From the NCBI RefSeq assembly GCF_904848665.1, contig NZ_CAJHCQ010000031.1, forward strand, positions 1 through 64,000: DNA of 64,000 bases. The letters are read 5' to 3'. The notes under the pieces are model-generated. The model was not told the origin of the DNA, made no database searches, and saw only the letters and a list, made by a program, of their open reading frames with translations. Position numbers and translations under genes: made by a program. The stretch's first letter is position 1, and the number at the start of each line of letters is the position of its first letter. This stretch comes from Paraburkholderia hiiakae. Its GTDB lineage: Bacteria > Pseudomonadota > Gammaproteobacteria > Burkholderiales > Burkholderiaceae. This document shows positions 30,351-39,212 of this stretch, piece by piece.

Positions 30351-31040
30351 ATGCTGGATCGTGAGGGGTTTCGCCCGAACGTCGGCATCATCCTCTTGAA
30401 CGCGCGAAACGAGGTGTTTTGGGGCAAGCGGGTTCGCGAACATTCCTGGCAGTTTCCGCAAGGGGGCATCAAGTATGGTGAAACCCCCATGCAGGCAATG
30501 TTTCGGGAGTTGCACGAAGAAACCGGTTTGCATCCGGAGCACGTCAAGATCGTCGGTCGCACACGCGACTGGTTGCGTTATGAGGTGCCGGACAAGTTCA
30601 TCAAGCGCGAAGTGCGCGGTCATTATCGCGGCCAGAAACAGATCTGGTTTCTGCTGCGTATGGTCGGGCGCGACTGCGATATCTGCCTGCGGGCAACGGA
30701 GCATCCTGAGTTCGATGCGTGGCGGTGGAACGAATACTGGGTGCCGCTCGAAGCGGTCATCGAGTTCAAGCGTGACGTCTATCAGCTCGCGCTGACGGAG
30801 CTCTCGCGCTTCCTGCGCCGGCCCGCGCCGCGCCAGGAGCGCTTGGGCGTGCAGGCTCACGAGGTGCGTTACCCGCGCATCGTGACGTCGGCACACGCAG
30901 ACGCGGTGCATGCGGAGCCGTACGAGGCCGTAACAGAATGCGCGCCCGAACGTATGCCGCGTACGCCGATCGAAAGCGATTGCGCGTCGGCGCAGAGTAT
31001 CATCGAGCCTGCGCAGGACGAGCAGGATCAAGGGGCTTGA
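30351..31040 (+). CDS. rppH: RNA pyrophosphohydrolase (Nudix)
   Basis: RppH removes pyrophosphate from 5'-triphosphate RNA ends and so starts RNase E-dependent decay. It has 229 residues. The N-terminal 160 are the conserved catalytic domain: MLDREGFRPNVGIILLN, a Nudix box beginning GGIKYGETPMQAMFREL and ending HEETGL (about 38-60), and WLRYEVPDKFIKRE. The last 65 residues are an extra tail typical of betaproteobacterial versions, with no recognised motif. Ribosome site AAGGTGG lies four bases before ATG. Confidence 0.95.
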   Translation: MLDREGFRPNVGIILLNARNEVFWGKRVREHSWQFPQGGIKYGETPMQAMFRELHEETGLHPEHVKIVGRTRDWLRYEVPDKFIKREVRGHYRGQKQIWFLLRMVGRDCDICLRATEHPEFDAWRWNEYWVPLEAVIEFKRDVYQLALTELSRFLRRPAPRQERLGVQAHEVRYPRIVTSAHADAVHAEPYEAVTECAPERMPRTPIESDCASAQSIIEPAQDEQDQGA

Positions 31041-31159
31041 GCCAACGCAAAGAACGCCCGAACCGGCGGGGCCCGACGCATTACGCGCCGAGCCCCGCCG
31101 GTTCGCATTCGCGGCGCAGTTCGTTCCTAACGCGCGCCCGTGCTTCGAGGAAAACCAAT

Positions 31160-31729
31160 TTGAAACGATTTGCTCTTGCTGCGGCATGCGCCGCAGGCGG
31201 TGTACTGCTTGTGTCAGGACTGGCCGCGTGCTCCAGTTCCGGTCCCACGAACAAGGACGACAGCGCGTTTGTCTACCTTCTGGACCGCAAGGGCGAATGG
31301 CAGGAAAACAAACTCGAAGGCTTGCCGCCGCTGCCGCAGGCCGGCGCGACGTTGCTGCCGTTCGACGTCTCGAACAATTCGCCGCTCAAGTTCGCGATCG
31401 ACCCTGCTTCGCTCACGGTCGGCACGGATGGCGTCGTGCGCTACACGATCGTCATCACGAGCCCCTCTGGCGCGCGTAACGTGAACTATGAAGGGATTCG
31501 CTGCGACACCTACGAGTGGCGCCTCTACGCGAGCCTCGACGCCGATCACAACGGCTGGGACCAGACCGTCGCGAACAACTGGTCGCGCATCGAGAACGGC
31601 ACGCTCAATGCGTACCAGTCGAGGCTTTATCAGGACTACTTCTGCGCCAACAAGATGCCGATCGCGAAGGCGCCGACCCTCATCGAGAACCTGCGCTACG
31701 GCCGCACGCAGTCGACGCTGGTGCGTTAA
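31160..31729 (+). CDS. CNP1-like family lipoprotein
   Basis: A 189-residue secreted protein with a probable TTG start at 31160 (MKRFALAAACAAGGVLLV) preceded by GAGG. The signal ends at a lipobox LAAC, so the mature protein is a lipoprotein. The remainder matches the CNP1-like family (Pfam family of uncharacterised neisserial/betaproteobacterial proteins), with the pattern VNYEGIRCDTYEWRLYA and YQDYFCANKMP, two Cys that could form a disulfide. Function unknown. It follows rppH by 119 bp and is bounded by a strong terminator. Confidence 0.83.
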   Translation: MKRFALAAACAAGGVLLVSGLAACSSSGPTNKDDSAFVYLLDRKGEWQENKLEGLPPLPQAGATLLPFDVSNNSPLKFAIDPASLTVGTDGVVRYTIVITSPSGARNVNYEGIRCDTYEWRLYASLDADHNGWDQTVANNWSRIENGTLNAYQSRLYQDYFCANKMPIAKAPTLIENLRYGRTQSTLVR

Positions 31730-31761
31730 AAGCCGCGCCACTGCACGCTGTGATGCGCATG

Positions 31762-31800
31762 AAAAAAGCCGCTGCGGCCTTTGGCCACAGCGGCTTTTTA
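31762..31800. terminator. Bidirectional intrinsic terminator
   Basis: The stem AAAAAGCCGCTG/CAGCGGCTTTTT (with an inner GGCC pairing) has poly-T on both strands, between the CNP1-like gene and convergent proB. Confidence 0.92.
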
Positions 31801-31835
31801 ACTTTTGGCGATGCGCGGCTGGCTGGGAACGGCCG

Positions 31836-32954
31836 TCAAACCAGCACGAGATTGTCGCGGTGGATCAGCTCCGGCTCGAGCATATAACCGAGGATGCCCT
31901 CGATCTCGCCGCTCGGATGGCGCTGGATCAGCTTCGTTTCCGCGCTGCTGTAGTTGGTGAGCCCGCGCGCCACTTCCACGCCCGCGCCGTTCAGGCAAGC
32001 GATCACTTCACCGCGCGCAAACGCCCCCTGCACGCCGGTCACGCCGATCGGCAGCAGGCTCTTGCCGTCTGCCGTGAGCTTCTGCACCGCGCCGTCATCG
32101 ATCACGACGTGACCGCGCACCTGCAGATGGTCGGCCATCCACTGCTTGCGCGCCGCCATGCGCGCCGTGCGTGCGATGAGCTGCGTGCCGATCGCCTCGC
32201 CCGCAGCGAGCCGCACGAGCACTTCCGCTTCGCGCCCGCTTGCGATCACCGTGTTCGCGCCGCTGTGCGCGGCGCGTTTGGCAGCGAGGATCTTGGTGAG
32301 CATGCCGCCACGGCCGATGCTCGACCCCGCGCCGCCCGCCATTGCCTCGAGCTCCAGCTTGCCTGCGTCGGCTTCCTGCACGAGCGTTGCGCTCGGGTCC
32401 TTGCGCGGATCGGCCGTATAAAGGCCGCTCTGGTCGGTGAGGATGATGAGCGCATCGCCTTCGATCAGGTTCGCGACGAGCGCGCCGAGCGTGTCGTTGT
32501 CGCCGAACTTGATTTCGTCGGTGACCACGGTGTCGTTCTCGTTGATGATCGGCACGACACCCAGGCGCAGCAGCGTGAGCAACGTGGAGCGCGCATTGAG
32601 ATAGCGCTCGCGATCAGCCAGGTCGGCGTGCGTGAGCAGGATTTGCGCGGTGCGAATGTCGTGCTCGGCAAAGCGGCTCTCGTACACCTGCGCAAGCCCC
32701 ATCTGCCCGACTGCCGCAGCGGCCTGAAGCTCGTCGATCTCGCGCGGTCGCTTCGTCCAGCCGAGCCGTTGCATGCCTTCGGCGATCGCGCCCGAACTCA
32801 CGAGCACGACTTCCTTGCCCTGCGCGCGCAACGCCGCAATCTGCGCGGCCCAGCGGCCGATTGCCGCATGATCGAGCCCGCGGCCGTCGTTGGTGACGAG
32901 GCTCGAACCGACTTTCACTACCAGACGCCGCGAATCGGCGATGACGGAACGCAT
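31836..32954 (-). CDS. proB: Glutamate 5-kinase
   Basis: ProB phosphorylates glutamate to glutamyl-5-phosphate, the first step of proline synthesis, and is feedback-inhibited by proline. It has 372 residues from ATG 32954 (MRSVIADSRRLVVKVGSSLV). The amino-acid kinase domain covers about 8-260, with KVGSSLV, LVSSGAIAEGMQRLG and FGDNDTLGALVANL. A C-terminal PUA domain lies at about 285-360. Longer in-frame starts exist but fall in the obgE-proB gap. proA is not adjacent. It is the last gene of the rplU-rpmA-obgE-proB series. Confidence 0.97.
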   Translation of the reverse strand: MRSVIADSRRLVVKVGSSLVTNDGRGLDHAAIGRWAAQIAALRAQGKEVVLVSSGAIAEGMQRLGWTKRPREIDELQAAAAVGQMGLAQVYESRFAEHDIRTAQILLTHADLADRERYLNARSTLLTLLRLGVVPIINENDTVVTDEIKFGDNDTLGALVANLIEGDALIILTDQSGLYTADPRKDPSATLVQEADAGKLELEAMAGGAGSSIGRGGMLTKILAAKRAAHSGANTVIASGREAEVLVRLAAGEAIGTQLIARTARMAARKQWMADHLQVRGHVVIDDGAVQKLTADGKSLLPIGVTGVQGAFARGEVIACLNGAGVEVARGLTNYSSAETKLIQRHPSGEIEGILGYMLEPELIHRDNLVLV

Positions 32955-33039
32955 GCTGCGCGGTCTCCCAAATGACTGATGACGCGTGAAGTTTCCTGGG
33001 CGCAGCCGGCGCGGATCGCGCGCCGGCCGGTGCGGCGAA

Positions 33040-34143
33040 TTACTCCTGCGGCTGCTCCGCGTTCCCGCCTTGCCCCTCACGGAAGCGCACGTCTGATGCG
33101 AGGTCTTCGGCTTCCTCAGCACGGCGCGCGTCCGAGTGCGCGGAGACGTAGTCGTACACCGCGTAACACAGGTTTTCGCAGCCTTGCCCCGTGAGCGCGG
33201 AGATCTCGAACACAGGACCTTCCCACTCGAAGCGCTTCACGAAGTCGGCAATGCGCTCGGCACGTTCGTCCTCCGGCACCATGTCGAGCTTGTTCAGCAC
33301 GAGCCAGCGCGGCTTTTCATAAAGCGTCTCGTCGTACTTGCGCAACTCGCCGACAATCGCCTTCGCCTCCGCAACCGGATCGACGCTTTCGTCGAACGGC
33401 GCGAGATCGACCAGATGCAGCAGCAGGTTCGTGCGCTGCAGATGGCGCAGGAACTGGTGACCGAGGCCCGCGCCTTCTGCGGCGCCTTCGATCAGGCCCG
33501 GAATATCGGCGATCACGAAGCTCTTGCTCGGCCCCACGCGCACCACGCCCAGATTCGGCGCAAGCGTCGTGAATGGGTAGTCGGCAATCTTGGGCTTCGC
33601 GTTCGACACCGAGGCGATGAACGTGGACTTGCCCGCGTTCGGCATGCCGAGCAGGCCGACGTCGGCCAGCACTTTCAGTTCCAGTTTGAGCATGCGGCGC
33701 TCGCCGGGCTTGCCGTCGGTCTTCTGACGCGGCGCGCGGTTCGTGGACGACTTGAAATGCAGGTTGCCGAGGCCACCCGCGCCGCCTTTCGCAACCATCA
33801 CCTGCTGCTCGTGCTCGGTCAGGTCGGCGATCAGTTCGCCCGTGTCCTGGTCGGTGATAACCGTGCCCACCGGCATGCGCAGCGTGATGTCGTCGCCGCC
33901 CTTGCCGTAGCAGTCCGAGCCACGGCCGTTCTCGCCGTTACGCGCCTGGTGCTTTTTCGTGTACCGGTAATCGATGAGGGTGTTGATGTTGCGGTCCCCG
34001 ACTGCGTAGACGCTGCCGCCGCGCCCGCCGTCACCGCCGTCCGGCCCGCCGAACGGGACGAACTTCTCGCGTCGCATCGACGCGCTGCCATCGCCCCCAT
34101 CGCCGGCGATGACTTCGATCTTCGCTTCGTCAATGAACTTCAT
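33040..34143 (-). CDS. obgE: Obg-family GTPase
   Basis: ObgE is an essential GTPase linked to 50S ribosome maturation and the stress response. It has 367 residues. The N-terminal glycine-rich Obg fold (1-158) starts MKFIDEAKIEVIAGDGGDGS. The G domain has G1 GMPNAGKSTF (about 166-175), switch I with YPFTTLAPNLGVV, G3 DIPGLIEGA and G4 NKLD. The short acidic C-terminal tail is rich in Glu/Gln/Asp, as usual for proteobacterial Obg. It follows rpmA after a terminator, which suggests either read-through or an own promoter. Confidence 0.98.
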   Translation of the reverse strand: MKFIDEAKIEVIAGDGGDGSASMRREKFVPFGGPDGGDGGRGGSVYAVGDRNINTLIDYRYTKKHQARNGENGRGSDCYGKGGDDITLRMPVGTVITDQDTGELIADLTEHEQQVMVAKGGAGGLGNLHFKSSTNRAPRQKTDGKPGERRMLKLELKVLADVGLLGMPNAGKSTFIASVSNAKPKIADYPFTTLAPNLGVVRVGPSKSFVIADIPGLIEGAAEGAGLGHQFLRHLQRTNLLLHLVDLAPFDESVDPVAEAKAIVGELRKYDETLYEKPRWLVLNKLDMVPEDERAERIADFVKRFEWEGPVFEISALTGQGCENLCYAVYDYVSAHSDARRAEEAEDLASDVRFREGQGGNAEQPQE

Positions 34144-34273
34144 GAGTTACTCCGTCCCGTGAATGTCGATATTTTGCCCGCCATGGCCGAAACTGGCCAA
34201 CCTGGCTGAACGGCCAACGACGCTCTCCAAGCCCATCGGAAGCCCGTTACGACCCCGAAAGACTACAGGTAAA

Positions 34274-34304
34274 TAAAAAGGCCCCGCAAACTTCGCGGGG
34301 CCTT
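34274..34304 (-). terminator. Intrinsic terminator after rpmA
   Basis: AAGGCCCCGC pairs with GCGGGGCCTT (34279-34288 and 34295-34304). On the - strand it is followed by TTTTTATTT. It lies about 40 bp after the rpmA stop, so it should limit transcription into obgE. Confidence 0.88.
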
Positions 34305-34344
34305 CTTAGCGTCGCGTGTAGCCCGCTCGCAAGCGGTCTAAAGC

Positions 34345-34608
34345 TTAGGCCGCTGCCGGGACGACGTTGACCTGTTGCTTGTTGGCTGCGCCCTTGATCG
34401 AGAACGAGACGTGGCCGTCGACCAGCGCGTAGAGCGTGTGGTCCTTGCCAATGCCGACGTTCAGGCCCGGGTGCATACGCGTACCGCGCTGGCGAACGAT
34501 GATGCCGCCTGCGAGAATAGCTTGACCGCCGAACACCTTCACGCCAAGTCGTTTCGACTCTGAGTCGCGGCCGTTACGTGACGACCCGCCTGCCTTTTTG
34601 TGTGCCAT
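34345..34608 (-). CDS. rpmA: 50S ribosomal protein L27
   Basis: An 87-residue ribosomal protein of the 50S subunit whose N-terminus reaches the peptidyl transferase centre. The sequence starts MAHKKAGGSSRNGRDSESK, the classic L27 beginning, without the cleavable extension seen in Firmicutes. GGxIVRQRGT and HPGLNVGIGKDHTL-type motifs are intact. It lies 26 bp after rplU; the two form the usual L21-L27 operon. Confidence 0.99.
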   Translation of the reverse strand: MAHKKAGGSSRNGRDSESKRLGVKVFGGQAILAGGIIVRQRGTRMHPGLNVGIGKDHTLYALVDGHVSFSIKGAANKQQVNVVPAAA

Positions 34609-34634
34609 TTGTTTGCTCCTTTACCTGCGTGCGC

Positions 34635-34946
34635 TTACGCGTTGATCGCGTCGATGCGCAGTTCGGTGTAGTTCTGGCGGTGGCCGCCATGCTTCTGGTA
34701 GTGCTTCCGGCGACGCATCTTGAAGATGGTCACTTTGGCGTGTCGGCCTTGCGACACAACGGTGGCCTTGACGGAAGCCCCACTGACCAGCGGCGTACCG
34801 AACTTAATCGATTCGCCTTCGCCCACTGCGAGAACCTGGTCGAGCGTGATTTCTGCGTCAATGTCAGCCGGTATCTGTTCTACTTTAAGTTTTTCGCCAA
34901 CGGCAACTTTGTACTGCTTGCCGCCGGTTTTTATGACCGCGTACAT
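34635..34946 (-). CDS. rplU: 50S ribosomal protein L21
   Basis: A 103-residue 50S protein that binds 23S rRNA. It starts MYAVIKTGGKQYKV, the standard L21 N-terminus, with GTGAGG upstream as ribosome site. The C-terminal KMRRRKHYQKHGGHRQ motif is conserved. An in-frame start twelve codons upstream would be non-family sequence. A near-consensus promoter lies at 35002-35030. Confidence 0.99.
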   Translation of the reverse strand: MYAVIKTGGKQYKVAVGEKLKVEQIPADIDAEITLDQVLAVGEGESIKFGTPLVSGASVKATVVSQGRHAKVTIFKMRRRKHYQKHGGHRQNYTELRIDAINA

Positions 34947-35001
34947 TGAGAACCTCACTCTAGATAATCTTTTCAGGCACACTGCGCGCCCGAAACCTTA
35001 G

Positions 35002-35030
35002 ATTATACATAGAGTTAGCTGCGCGGTCAA
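35002..35030 (-). promoter_or_regulatory. Sigma70 promoter for rplU-rpmA
   Basis: On the - strand, TTGACC (35025-35030) is 17 bp from TATAAT (35002-35007). The expected start point near 34995 gives a leader of about 49 bases. Confidence 0.85.
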
Positions 35031-35206
35031 AAGGCATGCAAGTCCGTTGCGCGGGTGTGTGCGAGGGGCCTGGAGCCCACCAGACGGCTCCGCGGCTATC
35101 CGATTGGCACAGCGCCAACATCCGTGCGGCCGCCCGGGCGGCTTGAAAATAGAGGGCGCCATCAGCCGGACGGCAGTGGAGCGTCCGGCATGCCGTCGAT
35201 TCGCCT

Positions 35207-35212
35207 TATAAT
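35207..35212 (+). promoter_or_regulatory. -10 element for ispB
   Basis: A perfect TATAAT lies 26 bases before the ispB ATG; no clear -35. It would give a leader of about 19 bases without an obvious ribosome site. Confidence 0.5.
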
Positions 35213-35238
35213 CCGCGGCACTACCCATATTTGCCATC

Positions 35239-36231
35239 ATGTCGTCCACCGCCACCCCATCCCCCAGCGCAGCCACCCTGCTCGCCCCCATCGCCAGTGA
35301 CATGGAGCAGGTGAATCGTGTCATCCGGCAAAGCCTGGCGTCCGAGGTGATGCTGATCAACCAGATCTCCGAGTACATCATCGGCGCAGGCGGCAAGCGG
35401 CTGCGTCCGGCGCTCCTGCTGATGGTGGCCGGCGCGCTCGGCGAACGCGGCACGGAGCGCCATGTGCTCGCGGCGGTCGTCGAGTTCATTCACACGGCTA
35501 CGCTCCTGCACGACGATGTCGTCGACGAATCGGACCTGCGGCGCGGCCGCCAGACGGCCAACGCGCTGTTCGGCAACGCCGCCAGTGTGCTGGTGGGCGA
35601 TTATCTGTATTCGCGCTCGTTCGAGATGATGGTGGGCGTCGGCAAGATGCGCGTGATGGAAATTCTCTCGGCGGCCACAACGATCATCTCCGAGGGTGAA
35701 GTCCTGCAGCTCCTGAACATGCACGACGCCGACGTGGACACCGACCGCTACATGCAGGTGATCCGCTACAAGACCGCCAAGCTTTTCGAAGCTGCGGCGC
35801 AGCTTGGCGCGGTGCTTTCGGGGGCGGATGCGCGGACCGAGGAGGCTGCGGCCGAGTACGGGCGGCGCATCGGCACGGCATTCCAGATCATGGACGACTG
35901 GCTCGACTATACGGGCACGCCTGAATCGATGGGCAAGAACGCCGGCGACGACCTGCGCGAAGGCAAGCCCACGCTGCCGCTCATCTGGCTGATCGAGCAC
36001 GGCACGGCTGCGGAAGCCGCGCTTGCGCGCGAAGCGATCGAGCAAGGCGGCACGACGCGCTTCGACGAAATCTTCGCGGCAATTACCCGCTCGGGCGCGC
36101 TCGAACACACGCTGCAATGCGCGCGCGCCGAGGCGCAGGCCGCCGCGGACGCGATTTCGGGGTTCCCCCCTTCCATTTACAAAGATAGCCTGCTAGAATT
36201 ATGTTCTTACTCGACGACGCGCCAGTCTTGA
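35239..36231 (+). CDS. ispB: Polyprenyl (octaprenyl) diphosphate synthase
   Basis: A 330-residue trans-prenyltransferase that builds the long isoprenoid side chain of ubiquinone. The first Asp-rich motif is LLHDDVVDESDLRRG (about 90-104) and the second is MDDWLDYTG (about 214-222). GGKRLRPALLLM near residue 53 binds the allylic/IPP substrates. The small residues before the first motif suit a long product; octaprenyl is inferred from family and from ubiquinone-8 being usual in this group. tRNA-Pro begins 38 bp after the stop. Confidence 0.95.
   Translation: MSSTATPSPSAATLLAPIASDMEQVNRVIRQSLASEVMLINQISEYIIGAGGKRLRPALLLMVAGALGERGTERHVLAAVVEFIHTATLLHDDVVDESDLRRGRQTANALFGNAASVLVGDYLYSRSFEMMVGVGKMRVMEILSAATTIISEGEVLQLLNMHDADVDTDRYMQVIRYKTAKLFEAAAQLGAVLSGADARTEEAAAEYGRRIGTAFQIMDDWLDYTGTPESMGKNAGDDLREGKPTLPLIWLIEHGTAAEAALAREAIEQGGTTRFDEIFAAITRSGALEHTLQCARAEAQAAADAISGFPPSIYKDSLLELCSYSTTRQS
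36191..36199 (+). promoter_or_regulatory. Extended -10 promoter for tRNA-Pro inside ispB
   Basis: TGCTAGAAT (TGn plus TAGAAT) in the last codons of ispB lies about 70 bases before the tRNA. The -35 is weak. Confidence 0.4.
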
Positions 36232-36268
36232 AGCAGACGAAGCGAGTTGTGGAGTCCAGCAGTAAATT

Positions 36269-36345
36269 CGGGGTGTAGCTTAGCCTGGTAGAGCGCTACG
36301 TTCGGGACGTAGAGGCCGGAGGTTCGAATCCTCTCACCCCGACCA
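36269..36345 (+). tRNA. tRNA-Pro (anticodon CGG)
   Basis: A 77-base cloverleaf. The acceptor stem CGGGGTG/CACCCCG, the D arm with the AGCTTAGCCTGGTAGAGC-type sequence, the anticodon stem CTACG/CGTAG with loop TTCGGGA (anticodon CGG, reading CCG), and the T arm GGTTCGAATCC are all paired. CCA is encoded at 36343-36345. A terminator follows within 15 bases. Confidence 0.98.
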
Positions 36346-36354
36346 GAATTCAAG

Positions 36355-36388
36355 AAAAACCGCGCATGCATTGCGCGGTTTTTTTTCG
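36355..36388 (+). terminator. Intrinsic terminator after tRNA-Pro
   Basis: AAAACCGCGC pairs with GCGCGGTTTT around ATGCATT, followed by further T residues. Confidence 0.92.
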
Positions 36389-36521
36389 CCTGTACCTTCT
36401 ATGCGGGAGGACACGCGCGGGCGCGCCGGCAGAGGCCTTGTCCGTTCGGCCAGTGGCCCCGGAAGTGCAGGACCCCTCTGTTATAGTTTCCCCATCCGCC
36501 CCCCCCTCATTTTCTCGACGC

Positions 36522-37841
36522 GTGGACCACCTTCCCTTATGGGCGCAGATTTGCGCCGTCTTCGTCCTGCTCATCTGCTCCAGCTTTTTCTCCATCTCCG
36601 AAACGGCGATGATGGCGCTCAATCGCCATCGGCTCAAATACCTCGCCAATCACGGCACGCTCGGCGCGAAGACCACCCAGAAGCTGCTCGCGCGCACCGA
36701 CCTGTTGCTTTCGGTGATCCTGATCGGCAACAACCTCTTCAACACCATCATCCCGGTCCTCACGACCTCGATCGCGCTCCATACCTTCGGCCGCAATAAC
36801 CTCGTGCTCTCGATCGCAACCGGCATCGTTGCGTTTCTCATCATCGTGTTCGCGGAGATCACGCCGAAGATTGTGGGCGCAACGTTCCCGGAAAAAATCG
36901 CGCTGCCGGCGAGCCTCTTGATCGCACCGCTCATGCGTGTGACGAAGCCACTCATCTGGTTCGTCAACATGTTCGCGAACACTATCTTGCGCATACTGCA
37001 CATCAATACGCACAAGGCGCATGACCAGCGGCTCTCCACCGAGGAGTTGCGCACCATCGTGCTCGAGTCGGGCAGCTTCATGCCGACCAAGCACCGCAGC
37101 ATCTTGCTGAACCTGTTCGATCTGGAGAACATCACCGTCGACGACGTGATGATTCCGCGCCGGCGCATCGAGGCGCTCGACTACGACGCCCCTCTCGAAG
37201 ACATCCTGCATCAGCTCGAGACCTGCTATCACAACAAGCTGATTGTCTATCAAGGCGACATCGATCGCGTACTCGGCGTGCTGCATGTGCGCAAGACGCT
37301 GGCCGCGCTGCACAACCAGGAATTCGAGCGCGAGACGTTGCGCGAACTGCTCACCGAGCCGTATTTCGTGCCCACGGGCACGCCCGGGTTCCAGCAACTT
37401 CAGTACTTCCAGGAAAGCCGCCATCGCATCGCGCTCGTCGTGAACGAGTACGGCGAGATGCAAGGGCTCGTGACGCCCGAGGACATCATCGAGGAGTTGA
37501 TCGGCGAATTCACCACGTCGATGCCGCGCAGCGGCACCGGGCGTGGCGGCTGGAACGAAGAAGGCGAATGCATCGTGCCAGGCAGTATGCCTTTGCGCGA
37601 ACTCAATCGCTGGCTTCATATCAAGCTGCCTACGGACGGTCCCAAGACGCTCAACGGCCTGATCCTCGAAGTGCTCGAAGAGATTCCCGAGGGCGACGTG
37701 TGCCTGCAGATCGGCGACGTGAAGCTCGAAGTGCTGCGCAGCGACGACCAGGCCGTGCGCACGGTCAAGCTCTTCAAGCCGGGCGCCAAGCCACGGCAGG
37801 GTACGTTGCAAAAGGCGAAGAAGCTGCTTCCGGGACGTTAG
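36522..37841 (+). CDS. CNNM/CorC-type transporter family protein (DUF21-CBS-CorC_HlyC)
   Basis: About 439 residues from a GTG at 36522, chosen because family N-termini begin close to this point (VDHLPLWAQICAVFVLLICSS). No clear ribosome site is seen, and an upstream in-frame ATG at 36366 inside the tRNA terminator is unlikely. Domains are DUF21 with about four membrane helices (1-190, including SSFFSISETAMMALNRHR), a CBS pair (about 205-325, with DVMIPRRRIEALD and LVVNEYGEMQGLVTPEDIIEE), and a CorC_HlyC domain at the C-terminus. Family members are linked to Mg/Co efflux; the haemolysin label often used is not supported. Confidence 0.88.
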   Translation: MDHLPLWAQICAVFVLLICSSFFSISETAMMALNRHRLKYLANHGTLGAKTTQKLLARTDLLLSVILIGNNLFNTIIPVLTTSIALHTFGRNNLVLSIATGIVAFLIIVFAEITPKIVGATFPEKIALPASLLIAPLMRVTKPLIWFVNMFANTILRILHINTHKAHDQRLSTEELRTIVLESGSFMPTKHRSILLNLFDLENITVDDVMIPRRRIEALDYDAPLEDILHQLETCYHNKLIVYQGDIDRVLGVLHVRKTLAALHNQEFERETLRELLTEPYFVPTGTPGFQQLQYFQESRHRIALVVNEYGEMQGLVTPEDIIEELIGEFTTSMPRSGTGRGGWNEEGECIVPGSMPLRELNRWLHIKLPTDGPKTLNGLILEVLEEIPEGDVCLQIGDVKLEVLRSDDQAVRTVKLFKPGAKPRQGTLQKAKKLLPGR

Positions 37842-37919
37842 CCGTTCGGCCAGGTGGCGGCGCAGTGCACCGCAAGCCATGATAAAGGCGTCATTTGTTC
37901 GAGGCGGCTTCTCGCTGGC

Positions 37920-39212
37920 ATGTCGATGCTTTCTACTCCTTATCGTGTGCGCCTCTTCGCCGCCGTGCCTTCCGAAGGCGGTATGGGCGGCGGGTCAACG
38001 GCACGCACACCTGCGCCTGTTTCTGCACCGCAGCTCGACGACGCCCCGGCCGTTCGCCTGCTATCCGACACGCTGCGTGAAGCCGCGCGGCGCAACGCCT
38101 CGGATCTGCACATCGAGCCAATGGAACACGGCTGGCGCGTGCGTCTGCGCATCGACGGCGTGCTGCATGAAATGGCGAGACCGCCCGCCCATCTGCGCGA
38201 TGCGTTCGTCACGCGCATCAAGGTGCTCGCACGCATGGACATCGCCGAGCGGCGCATTCCGCAGGACGGCAGGCTGCGGCTCGCAGCCTCCGCGACGTCG
38301 CAAGCCGCCGAGGACTATCGCGTGAATTCGCTGCCCACGCTTCACGGCGAAAAGCTCGTGTTGCGTAGGCTCGAAGCGCTTCCCGCGGACCTCTCTCTCT
38401 CCGAACTCGGGCTCGATGAAGCTCAACAGCGAACGGTTGCCGATGCGATCGGCGCGCCGCATGGTCTCGTCCTCGTCACCGGCCCCACCGGCAGCGGCAA
38501 GACGCTCTCGCTCTACTGCTTCCTGCAGAGGCTCAACGGCACGGCGCACAATCTCTGCTCGGTGGAAGACCCCGCCGAAATCCAGCTCGCCGGCATCAAT
38601 CAGGTCAACGTGCGCGAGAAGGCCGGGCTCACTTTTGCGGTGGCATTGCGCGCGCTGCTGCGCCAGGACCCGGACGTCATCATGATCGGCGAAATTCGCG
38701 ACGAAGAAACCGCTAGCGTCGCCGTGAAGGCCGCGCAGACCGGCCATCTCGTGCTCTCGACCGTGCACACGAACGACGCGAGTGCGGCCTGCGCACGGCT
38801 CGTCGACATCGGTGTCGAGCCGTACAACCTGGCGGGCTCGCTGCGGCTCGTCACGGCGCAACGTCTCGTGCGGCGGCTGTGTCCGCAATGCCGCGTGCGC
38901 GGCGAAGCTTCGCAGGCGGTGCTCATCGCGGCGGGACTGAACACGCATGACAGTGACATCACGCAGCCTTATGTTGCGCGCGGCTGCGAAGCTTGCCACG
39001 GCATTGGCTATCGCGGTCGCGTGGGCATTCACGAAGTGTTGCCGATCTCAGAGGCGATACGCGACCTGATCGTCGCGGGGCGCGGCGCACACGAAATCGC
39101 CCGCGAAGCGCGCAGAAGCGGGGTAGCGATCTTGCGCGAGGCCGCACTCGCACGCGTGCGTGACGGCACCACGAGCCTTGACGAAGCGCTCGCCGCAACG
39201 GAAGCGCCATGA
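37920..39212 (+). CDS. GspE/PilB-type secretion or pilus assembly ATPase, short form
   Basis: About 430 residues. The ATPase core is complete: DDAPAVRLLSDTLREAARR and SDLHIEP at the start of the N2 domain (about 40-67), Walker A TGPTGSGKT, the Asp box, Walker B DPDVIMIGEIRDEETA, the His box TVHTND, and a C-terminal zinc loop with CPQC and CEAC. What is missing is the N-terminal N1 (MshEN-like) domain of about 150 residues found in typical PilB/GspE; there is no room for it before the preceding gene. The start at 37920 is uncertain. It overlaps the GspF-family gene by four bases. Confidence 0.88.
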   Translation: MSMLSTPYRVRLFAAVPSEGGMGGGSTARTPAPVSAPQLDDAPAVRLLSDTLREAARRNASDLHIEPMEHGWRVRLRIDGVLHEMARPPAHLRDAFVTRIKVLARMDIAERRIPQDGRLRLAASATSQAAEDYRVNSLPTLHGEKLVLRRLEALPADLSLSELGLDEAQQRTVADAIGAPHGLVLVTGPTGSGKTLSLYCFLQRLNGTAHNLCSVEDPAEIQLAGINQVNVREKAGLTFAVALRALLRQDPDVIMIGEIRDEETASVAVKAAQTGHLVLSTVHTNDASAACARLVDIGVEPYNLAGSLRLVTAQRLVRRLCPQCRVRGEASQAVLIAAGLNTHDSDITQPYVARGCEACHGIGYRGRVGIHEVLPISEAIRDLIVAGRGAHEIAREARRSGVAILREAALARVRDGTTSLDEALAATEAP

